This document shows, one piece after another, positions 35,301-47,300 of a stretch of 64,000 nucleotides of DNA; the first letter of the stretch is position 1, and each line of letters starts with the position of its first letter. The stretch is from NCBI GenBank assembly GCA_911728455.2, contig OU452230.1, positions 1,104,300 to 1,168,299 on the forward strand, given 5' to 3'. The notes under the pieces are model-generated. The model was not told the origin of the DNA, did not search any database, and saw only the letters and a program-made list of their open reading frames with translations. This DNA is from Marthasterias glacialis (taxonomy: Eukaryota; Echinodermata; Asteroidea; Forcipulatida; Asteriidae). Made by a program: the position numbers and the translations under genes.

Positions 35301-38300
35301 TGTTTTGAAAATTACCAATCTTTTACTTTGTCTTGAATAGTCTACTCGTTATTTTCTCTTCAGCTACAATCCACCTGACAGGATACCTAGTAAGAGACGA
35401 GCCCCTATCCATGGATCCAGATATGATGTCAATGGACGAAGTATCTAGCTCAGATGAAGCGGCCAGTAACTCAGAAGGTATGTAACCCAGAAAAGGATTG
35501 GGGCACAAAAGAGAAACAAAAATCCCTTCCTATGATTTGTCACCCTTCTTAAGTGAATATTTCTTAGGAACATATTTTGTGCTACTTTCTAATCCCCTTA
35601 AGTGTATGAAGACTAATTGACATCCCTTTTTGGTTACTTTGATTGAAAAGCACACTTCTTTAAACATTAACAATTGTCCATGCTTTTCTGGACAACTGAG
35701 GGCGCTGTTGCAGTGATGTCATTTCAGGGAGACACTGTGGTTCCCCATCAAATCTGTTGAAATTGTGAACCCCAAAATTTGCTTATAGAAAGCATTTGTG
35801 GGAAAAGTTTGCTCACTGGCTTACTGGCGTGAACTGACAGAACAACAAATCTCTAAAGAAAAAGTTTATGACAGTGAAATGTCCCAAATTTGGTCAATTT
35901 TTGTGCATAAACTAATTGCAACATTGAGGTTTCTGCCTGATGTGACATGACATGTATGCTCATGTACATGTATACGGCAAAATTGAAATTTAAGATAAGG
36001 TTAAATGGGACACAAAGGTGGATTTCCAAGGATTCCATTAAAAAAATTACATTTCATTGGCCCTTTAAGGATGCCTGATTTGTTGCCAAATTGATTAAAA
36101 TATTAGATTGCCATTTTCCTTTATGAATGAGAAAAACCTGTAAACATACATGTATGTTAATGGTTAGTTGAAAGATACAAATAAGTTATTGTTGGGACTG
36201 GACATCTAATGTTACCGTTAACCATGTACAAACAATCTTCACAGAACAAGTGTTTTATGCATTGTGTGTGACGTACAAGAAAGTATTTAATATTCTGGCC
36301 TGGTACTTCATGGAGGCAACAGAGGCAATTGCCTCCATTGCCCCTGATCTTGGTGCCCTTGAAGTGTTCCAGTACAAATTGACAATTTCCTCACAGAAGT
36401 GCCCTTTTATCAAGAAGAAAATGCCTTGATGCCCTTGCCCTTTCCAGAACGAAGCAATCAGACCTGATGTTCTTTTGTTTTGAAACACCATCTGTGAAAA
36501 AGTTTTATATTTTTTTGGTCTTTCTTTAGAAAAAAATCGGGTGATACAACTTTATTTACTGATTTATTTTGTTCATCTTTCCTCTTTGGATAAACTGTGG
36601 GAGGAAAAGGATCCCTTATTGCAGTCTAATCCTCCTGTTTTAAATGGGAGACTTTTGGACAGTCCTTTTCCGCAGTTCTCACCAGTAGTACGCAAGCTCA
36701 GAACTACGTGTGCAGTACTGAGCATGTGCGCGCACGCTCAGAGCTGTCAAAAAGGACCTTTGTGTCTGCTGCCACCAGTGTCTCAAAAATCTCCCATTAA
36801 TGATGATTTTGGGGGGCTTTGAGGAGTCACTACTAGAGTCCGCTAGAATTTAATCCCTAAGTGATTCTGGTGGTTTTTCTTCCAAACTAATGATTAACTA
36901 CCCATTTGTTGATGATTTTCTATCGGTTTCAAATCAAAACATGCCCTTGATCTCGCAAATTAAGCAGATAACACAGCTACAACTTGTTGCGCAAGATGTA
37001 GACTGTTTTTCCGTAATGCACTTTGAGAAATGGCGTAACTCTGACAATGTCTTTATTGCGCGCTGTGTTGTTAATCACAAACAATCAAACCTTCTACAAG
37101 AACAGAATGAAGGCGTATTTGTTGTATGGCTTTTGTTACATACGCTCATATTGTAGCTTTCTGCCCAAAACACGATTCAGTCATAAATTTCACCTTAGCC
37201 ATCTTACGTTGTCATTGACAAGAGGGCAGAACTGGTGTGTAACTCTTAAACTCCCTTGCCATTCAACCACACAGAAACATGGTTGTACCCAGAACAACAT
37301 GGACTTGGTATCTGTGTGCTTTAGTATGAGTCTTTCATGTCACATGCGCACACACCTGCTGATTGCGCAAAGTTTGAAGCTACTTGTAACTCCAAACCTG
37401 GCATACATTTTTGTGTAATTTTACCCCAAATCACTCATTTTATTGTTCAAAGAAATTTCTTAAAACAAAAAAATGTGTGATAGTCTTCATCAGTCTTCAT
37501 ATAAGATAAGTGAAAGCAAGTCCAAGCTATATTTTTTGCAAAACATTTGTTAATGGCTTCATGTTTCGATCCTAGCAGAGTCTTTCTCAAAGGCTAAACT
37601 ATTTTTTCATACAAAAATAATAAAAAAAATTGTTACAATAGAAACCGAAAAATTATACTTGTGATATGGCCTTCAGTCTTCATTTAACATAAGTGAAAGC
37701 AAGTCCAAACTATTTTTTGCAAACAATTTGTTAATGGCCTCACGTTTCGATCCTAGCAGAGTCTTTCTCAAAGGCTAAACTAATTTTTTTGTTCAAAAAT
37801 AATACAAAAATAGTTTCCAATAGATGTTAAATTTGCATCGGGGATAGAAATGACTCATGCATTTTCTATGGGCATGAGGGGCTTCTGGGTAAGGCTTGAG
37901 CCAGATTGTTTGAAGTGAGTGTGACTCACAGTGGAATTATGTTACACTTTATGTACAATCAGGATTGATTATGCATTCATCATGTGATATCATACTGTAG
38001 GCTGGTACTAATGTGGATGATTTCGAATGGTCAGACAGGTGGAAAATTTAAGAAGAGATAAGCGGCAGTCAGCCCAAAATATAATAAATGTAGTAGGCCT
38101 AGAGAATGAATATTAACAGCGTCAATTGCATCATGCGTCGTTTTGATTACCAAGTTTCTTCTGAGGTTTTTACCGTGGGCAAGGCACTTGGATCATCTTC
38201 TAAGCAAATAAATTGCAAGAATCAGAGAGAAATTTTAATCAAGACCAGTATTAAATGGTAAGTTGAAAATTGGCATTGTCATTTCTTGAAATTTGTTCAT

Positions 38301-41300
38301 CCGACCAATTCACTTCAGAGAAACATAGTTGCTTCATATTTTACCAAAAACATTTATTTATTACGTACTATTATAAACATTTAAACCTTTAGTGAATTTG
38401 ATGCAAATAATAATGACATTTACTTTGGCATGAATTGAAAGTGAAAAATAAATTCACTCTGGTATGAATTGAAAGTAAGGCCAGTAAGTTGACCTTTCGT
38501 TATGAAACATACAATGTATAGCTTTGCAGAATACTAATCCCATAATAATATCTATCACAACCTTAGGTGCCAGGTGTGTGTAAAAGAGGACTAATGCTAT
38601 AAAGCATTTACTCCGACATTGCCAACTTTCAGTTTAGCATTTTAAAAAGAGAAAAAAAACATTTAGGGAAAGCAACAGCTGCTGTGTACACAATTTATAC
38701 TTAATTAAACAGGTCCGATACTTTACGGAGGCAATTGCCTCCGTTGCCCCTGGTCATTGCCTTGGTGCCCCTTTGAAATGTTCCAATAGAAATTTACAAT
38801 TTCCTCGTAGAGGTGCCCTTTCAAGAATAAGCATCAGACCTGATTAAATGTTTTTGTTGTTGTTTTGTGAAGACGATGAAGGTGCTTTTTATTTACAATG
38901 TTTGAATACGTTAGATACAATCTCTAGTTATTATATGAGTGTCACACATACGTACATTTAGGGCCTGTATATTTGAAACTGCTGTGTCAAGTGCAGGTTT
39001 GATTTCTTTTGGATGCAGGTTTAGCATCCGGTGAGGAGTCTTCAGGTGAAGCCCGGGTCAAAGGTGATGGGTCATGTCAGTTGCAAAGGGGTCGTCAAAG
39101 GAGAAGATCACCAAGGGTTACGTATTCTGATGTGAGGCAAAGACAAAGGAAACAATTAATATGGGAAGACAGGCAACTCTGCCCTAGGAAAAGGGAGGCG
39201 CCCCCTCTGACAAAATTCAAGGCGAAATTTTTCATCGGCAGAAAAAGGAATGTCTTTGTTAACACGGGCAATATTGATGACGTGACATTGAGACGAAAAG
39301 GTCAGAGGTATATATCTGTTCCTTCAAAGGGGTCGCCATCTTGCCAAAGGAGTTTGAGGGTGTCAAAGGAACAGAGTCTGTTGACTTCAAACGAGGAGAA
39401 CCCTTCATGTGCTAACCGGTCAGAAACTCCATCTGTAGCCCTTCAGTCCACAGCTCTTGCCCCAGTTCGTGTGGAAGCACCAATGCCTTCAAGTGATCAG
39501 GAGACCATCTACCTCCGCCAGCCTGAAACAGCAAAGACGTCTTCAACAGGGGGCCGTCTGGAGTCATATGATCTAACCAGAGTGGATACCAATTCACCAT
39601 CCCCTGATGAGCAGGCAAATCCTCTGACAACTCTAGCAACCACCTCAACCATTGCCCAAACCAATATGTTAACCACAAAGCACCAGTTGACTCGCCCTCA
39701 TGCAACAGATAAGGGTTGCACTTCTTACACCGGCTATCCCGGTAAGAGAAAAGAAATTAGGCACACAACCAAGTGCCTAGAGAAGCGTGTCCCTCTATTG
39801 AGAGGAACTATTCCTGTCGTACAATCCAAACACAGAGGGGTCTTCAAAACAGGGAGACTTAATTATCATCCGACATTTCTGGCCAGATTTAACTCCCACT
39901 CCACAAGGCAGCACTCTGGACAGTCTTCATTCAATTTTTCAACAGCATCATCTTATAGGAAGAGAACTCAAAGGGGAGCCAGGCTTCTCACGTCCTCAAG
40001 AGGTCAACCAATAAGACACTCCCATTGGACTGCTTCTTATACCCAGCCCTCTTCAGAGTCTGCCCACATGAGAGGTGGATCTAGTCAGCCAGTTATCTCC
40101 AATGTAGTAGGGGGACCAGAGGTTGATATGATGACAAGAATGTACTTTGAAAATACCTCTCAGAACAACGATGTGGGACAGCGTCTGTCCAACAGAGAAC
40201 TCCACACAGGTATGAGATTTATTTTGAAGGAACTTTTTTTTCCGATAGTGAAATAAAGTCAATCAAAACAGGCTGAAGTTTGACGGAGCTGATTTGTTAA
40301 AACACAGTTAGTAATTGAAAAATAAATGTTCAATTTGTTTTGAAAAACAAATTTAGTATGAAAGTGGTTTTTGGTAATTTAGAAACAATGAAAACATAAT
40401 TTTTTTGTTATAGCTTGCTGTAAAACCTTGCTTTACAGATCTTCTACTGTGAAACAAAAGAAAAACTAATAATAATTGAAAATGTACCTTATCAGATCTC
40501 AAATACTGTGCACGTTGTATATTACGAGTATTAAACTGTCTTTTTTTTCAGATGGTGGTAACTCACAGGTATCAGAGACTCATAATCCACCCGTTGTTGA
40601 GATTCCTCAGGAACAGAGAGGTCAATCATCGGCCAAAATATTTCAAGCCCCGCTAACTGTGAAAGGTGTGAAGGAGGAACAGAGTGGCAGTACCAATGAC
40701 CAAGTACCATCCATGGGTTACACTGGTAAACTGGTCCCAACATCTCTCGTCGCCGCTTACCCAGAGGAGTCAAACCCGCCTCCTCCTCAGCTAGAAGATG
40801 GCACTCAGGCCTTGACCATGCCAGAGATGGACAGTGTATATTGGAGCTGTATGTCCGATGATCCCGTTGGAGTAACTGGGGCCGGTGGTCATGGTAGTAC
40901 TGACGGTATACCAGTGGCATCCGATATGACCAGTCTGACTGCATTTGATTTGGGCAACAGTGGTATCAATGTAAGTTTGGGATATAGCAAACACGATTTC
41001 ATGAAAGGTTTTGGGCTTCAGTGGGTGAGATTTAGTTTCTCTGTTTTTTTCTTTTGCAAGAATGGACTTAAGCCTACCACTCCCCCAAAAGAATTGTGAA
41101 TGGAATACAAGCCCAGCTTTCACCTTGACCAATGCCTTCAGGGATGGAGTTCGTGCGCTAATGATATAGCCAAAACAAATTTAACTTGAAGTTGGAGAGA
41201 TAAATAATCACACAGTGTTTTATATAACTGGACAAACAAATTAATTCTGGATTAACTTTTATCATTTAATATTGGTATTTACTATTTGTAAACAAAGGAG

Positions 41301-44300
41301 GCTGAATGTTTCAACTGTGTAGACTTTAATGTACTCATCATTAAAAAAACAAAATACTAAGATATTTTCTTGTATATATTGAAAGACTTTGAAATACAAG
41401 TTCACAAGAGCCTTAACCAAGGATGAACCCCATTTTCAAGAAACTGTAAATCTGCTTTTATTAGTCAGAGGGTTACTGTTTACCAGGAATTAAACCAAAC
41501 AGTTTATCTTGGACCAATTACAGATGCCTGACCAAAAGATTCGCCTTGCTCATGGTTATGATGTCTTCATCATGCGACGGGACCTACTCCAGGCAGAACG
41601 CACCTCCAAACAGTCCTGGTCAATCTTCGTACGCCGCCTCCTTGACGTCCTCTTTGACCGGGTGACCTTGGCAATGGGTCGAGCGAGTAACTTTGGTGCC
41701 AGCCACTCTGACCGGACACCACTGGATCAAAATGTTGTCGGAGCATTAAAAGGTAAACAGTAGATACTAACAGAAAAACGGATTTCAAGGAAAACCCCCT
41801 GCGAAATCATTTCGGAAGTTTTGTCCTGAAAGGAAAGAGTAATTCTGAGTACACTGTTGAATAATTTGAAAACAAGCTCCAATGGTTCTTCAATGAACCA
41901 TAGTTCTTCATTGCTTAAATGAGTGAGTTTGATCAAGGACCAATGGTTAACTAGTGGTTGATTTGCAACGTACATAGCGCATGCTCACAGAAGTTGATGT
42001 GTGAAACACTCCAGACAAACTACTCATTTTCTGATAACTGGTTCTCTCTGCAAAGTAATATTAAAACACCTATCGGTAATCAGCGATGCGACCAACCTCG
42101 ATAAGCTGGTCGTGAATCGTTGACTAGACTAGTCCAACCATTGACGACTAGCGTGTGCTTAATTAGAGTTAATAGTTGAACAATTGTTATCTATGGTCCT
42201 TGATGGACTTTGCTCAACGTTGTTGGCTCCAATATTTCCCAACTTTCACCACCAAATGTGAGACTTAATAAGACAATAATAAGACAATATGACATTATTT
42301 ATTTCCGAAAACATGTTTTGAACAAAGTCATTATTTAATTCTGAACTGACTTTTTAAAAATTCTGTCAACTGCAATAAATTGATTTACTCTTTCTTGTAT
42401 TGATTTCTCAGCATTCTTCAAAGCTCGTTTCAACATCAATAAGAGAGAGTTAATGCAAGCCATCGGTTACTACTGTCATGATCTACGTTATAAGATGATG
42501 CAGGATCTACAAAGCATGTGAATGTGATATCTGTGATGAACTGTTTGCCTTGAGTCGATAAAAAACATACGGGAAGATGGCTGAAAACGCAACAACTACC
42601 CAGCCCAGGAGATTTGACATTTTAGAATATTGGAAATGCTATATAATTTTATACATTTGGTATTTACAAATTTTGAATTTTTAAAATTACTGTAATATCA
42701 TTTTTGCAAAAATTAAATTTGTAATCAAATAGGAGAACACAATTTCCCTGTAGAGATTTCTGTATCTTGGAAAATGTACTTGTTCCTAACCTTCAGGAGG
42801 AGCGATATTGTGCAAGTCAAGGCGATTGAATTCCCCATTTGTAGGCACCTAAATAACATCATCTATTAAAACACAAAATTGATTCTACGCGTGATTCAGG
42901 AATTGATAATAAGAAATGGGTACATTTAGAATATGTTAGAATAAGTCGAACAGTTAACTGCTCAAATTGAGTCAATATTAATACATTTTCATGACACTTA
43001 TGTGTTTTTGTCGTTATCTTTTAATGTTTGTTTTTGTCATTAGCTGGTGAAATTATTTATAAATGATGACAACAGAATGGTACCACAGTAATATTTTTAA
43101 ATATCAAAATCTCTGTGCCCTGCCCTGTATTTTACTCTATTATAAAACTTGGTATATCAGTCCATGCATGTTGCCTGAGCTGTCTTTATTTATTATTAAT
43201 TTAGGCTTTAAACAAGAACAAGACGAATACAGAAGACAATCAAAACAAACAAAAGCCTAAAAGCAAACCAAATCACTACCATCAAGATTTTTAAACTTGA
43301 ATATTTTTTGTGTTAATACTTCAGAGTTTAATGTCAATAAACATCAGATAATTTACTCCATTTCTTATAATTCTGTGTCTTTGTTTCTGGGGTCAATTTC
43401 ATACCGCTGCTTAATGGTTATTCAATTTTCATGCTAACTATAGGCGACAAATTTGCTTAAGCGTTATCATATTTCACAGGTTAGCAAGAAAATTAGGCGG
43501 CCAGCTTGCGCACTCGCCATCCATTTGCATTGTAACGTCATTCATTTTCCTACAGTAAGCACCTGAAGGTTAGCATGCCTTTTCCTGTGCTTACGGTTAG
43601 CAGCGCTGTGAAATATGGAAATCGCACAGTAAGCACAAAATCGGCCGTTAAGCAGCTATATGAAATTGGGCCCTGTTCTCATGTGTGGTGTCTGACTGTA
43701 AAGATTTTGCTTTTTCAAAAGTATTCCCCTGTATGAGCCAAAGTGGAACAGAGACAACCTTAATGGGGTAGCTTTGTTCCATTGTGCAAAAGACCCATGT
43801 TTGTCAACTGGGTAAATCGAGGACTTCTCTTTGTGAAGCCAGGATGTCCTTGCTTTGTTAAAATACTCTGATCCTTTTTGTTAAAGTCCTAGGTGTCAAT
43901 GGTTAGACACCCCCACACTCACAGACAAGTTTGTGGACCTGGGGTGGATTTCACAAAACCAGTCCTAACTTAGAACTAGTCCTAACACATGAATAGTCCT
44001 ATAAGTTAGGACTAGTTACTCTTCCTAACTCAAGATTAAACTAGTCCTAGCGCTTTGTGAAATCCACCCCTGGTAAATCATGGTCTTCTCTGTGTTCTCC
44101 CATTGTGTGGACTTGCTGTAAATTCTTTTAGCAACGTCTAACAGATGACATTCTTGGTCAGTCAAACCACGCAAAAGTTCTCAGTTGCAATGGATAGACA
44201 AAGCTCACACACAAATCTATGGGTATTGTTTTTTTTCTAGTTTGAAGCATTTTTTTGGTTGTCTTACAGAAGATGATGAAGATGATGAGGAGGAAGACAA

Positions 44301-47300
44301 CGAGGATGAAGGTGATGGAGCAGAGATGTCTTTACAGCAGCTTGCCATGGGAGATGTTGATCTTGAAGATGAAGATGATGATGATGACATTGATGAATGG
44401 AAGCCCAAAAATGGTTAGTTTGGGTCCCAGCCCGTTACTTTCTTCTACTCAAGTACAGCTCTCAAGGATTTCAAACTATCTTTTTGACAATTGGCCCACA
44501 ACTTATACTTGACTTTCATTAGAAAAGAGTACTGTAGTAACTCAAAAGGAAAATGGACTTTTTTAAGGGTCATTTAATAGTATACAACGTCGTGTGCCTG
44601 GTAAAAGGACATAAGGGCAAGTTCCCGGTAAAAGGATGTAAGCAATTTATGTTCAAATTTGTGTTTCAAGAATTATGAGCTGGAAAGTTTGGTAAATTTG
44701 TTGCCATGCAAAAGTCATTCTAGAAAGGTTAAATTCTGCATAGGGAATGGGGAAACATGTCTTCAGGGTAATTCTAACAAAAAAGAAATGTTTTTCATGT
44801 CAGCAGCCATTTTGTTGCTTACGTCCTTTTGTTACTGGGACGAACTACTTTCTGTTCCCGGTAAAAGGGCGTAAGGCCTTACGCCCTTTTACCGGGCATA
44901 CGACGACAAATAGTGAATGTTTTGCATTCGTGCAGTGGTGTGAATATTTTCATTCGTTGAAAGATGGAATGTTTGATTCAACAAGGCAAAGCCAAGACGA
45001 ATGGAACATTCCATCATTAAGCTCATGAAAATATTCTCTCCATTGCATGGGCAACAATTTGTGCCAACCCTCTTTACTGCCTCTGTCTGTAAACATGGTG
45101 GGGAGTTACAGGATCTTCTACAGACAATTTTATTTTTTTCTTGTTATGGAAAAAATAAAAAGTGAACAACTGTTTTTCCCCTGTAGGTAAAACAAAGCGC
45201 AAGAAACAACAGAAGAAGACCAATAGCAAGCGTCAACATGTGGAAGAGATTGAGCCTCGGAAGGCCAAGAAACTTGCTGAGTTGGGTATGTAATAATAAT
45301 AATATAAATACCGCAGTCTTATACAGCGCACGCATCTACCAGTAAGGTATTGGAACAAAGAGAAAAAAGCAGGTCAGGAATTTGTTAAAAGCGCCCACTA
45401 AGGAAGCGCGTTGGCGCAATTTGCTGAATTTAAAAAAAAAATTGTTGTTTTGTCTTGGAATTGTGACACTCTAGCTGATGACCCCCTTTTTTTACAAGTC
45501 TTCTGTTTTCTTCAGTACTTTGGATCCTTTGGAATTCACCGCTTTATAAATCTAGCTTTTATTTGATCGGATTATCCTTTCAGAGATAAGAAAGAGTGAT
45601 CCTGAAGGATCAGATGATGAGGACGATGATGATGACTACACCCCGGTAATTGGTGCCCTGGAAGATGGAGAAGATGACGACGATGTTGGAGAAGAGGATA
45701 GCGATGATTTCATCGGATGGGAACTAGACGATGAAGATGATGATGAAGATGAAGATGAAGACAGTGAAGAAGACGATGATGCTCTATATGATGAGGACGA
45801 TAGTGACTATGATGAAGACGTTGGTGACTTGGAGACAGCAATCAAAAATCTTCGCAGTAAAAATGGTAACTATTCTGCCGGATTAATAAGTTAGCCAGTT
45901 TAGGGACATGTCACACCAGCCAATTTACAGTCAACCAGTTTGGGTCAGTCTCCAAGATGGACAAACGTTTAGTGAATATTTTGCATGATAAACTATACAT
46001 TTTGGTCCTGTCCTCTGTGCATATTCATCCCATCCTTTCTCTACTAGTGCACACTAGACCACATCGTCAGTGTGTTATACAAAACGCCCTCGTAGTGGTT
46101 GCCAGAATACAATCTTGAACGCTATATTTTTCTTGTAGTTTTATCCTCCAATCAATTGACAGAGATCTGCTTGGATGTTATATAAAACAAATAATGATTG
46201 TATTCCATTCATGCCACGGAGAGAATATTGAAAGATGGAATGTTCCATTTAACTCAGCTTGGCCTCGTTAAATGGATCTTTCCATATTTCAGCTCATATT
46301 TCCATTGTACTAGCAACTATTTTTACACTTTTTCCCATATGTTCTAAAAACTTATGAAAATTTGGAAATACGTACACATTGTAGTGGCAGATGAGGTAAT
46401 TATGATATCATTCAGAAACTGTGCTGGATTTATTATATGTATGTTCACCAGCTAGCTTTGACTTAAACGCTATCTGTTTCATTGGTTTGCTCTCACTTTT
46501 AAGACACAATGATGCAACTCAAGACGAAATCAACTGAAAAGCAGAAAAGAGTGTTAAGAGCCAGAGAGGCCACGCCCCCAAAGAACAAGGTGAGTTTTCA
46601 TTGAAATGTTAGTTTGACCACTGAGTATGGTTTAATACCAGTGAGTCTATAGCCACTCATCTCCATGCTCCTGTCCTGTTTGGTGTATTAAATTTAACTG
46701 AGTAGGCTGGGACAATACTTCATTGTTCTCCTTAACACCATCTGAAAATGCCGACTCTTTGCCATCTCCATGTAAAAAGCTGCAGTGCATATTTTTTTCG
46801 ATGGGAAGAATTTCTTTTTTAAAAGTAATTCCGTATTGGAACAGCAATCATCACAAATCTGCCTAACTATGGGATTTCCCGTAGAACATACAAATACTGT
46901 AACTGCCCAGCTTCAGGAAAACATGTTGTTGAAAAATAAGTTAGTGTCTTTATTTTTACTCCTGTGGCTAGTGGTATCACACAAAAAAATGCCAAAATAT
47001 ATATCACATTAAAGAGAATAATGTGCTCTTTCCAACAGTACACAGTTTGTTGGGATATGTTTATTTGTAAGGCAGTACATAATGAATGTTACTGTAATGC
47101 AGCTGTAAGCACTATATTGGCTTAGGCAGGAGCAGTGATTATGTACTGTGACCAGTCAAGGGGATATGGGTTAAAGATTGACTCCACAAGAAAAAGTGAT
47201 CATTTCGTCAACAGATGTCACCAGTAAAGTCTTCAAGTAAAAAATCAGATGCTGGCAACAAGGAAAACATTGACCGTCCAACAAAACAGCAGAGGTCTTC

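Noticed and set aside
39009..39018. A start codon for the BEN protein at 39009 (TTG) or 39013 (ATG)
   Set aside because: TTG is not a plausible initiator here, and the ATG at 39013 is in another frame. The site reads as a splice acceptor.
44217..44408. Ser-rich minus-strand frame
   Set aside because: It is the antisense of the Asp/Glu codons of FKBP exon 5.
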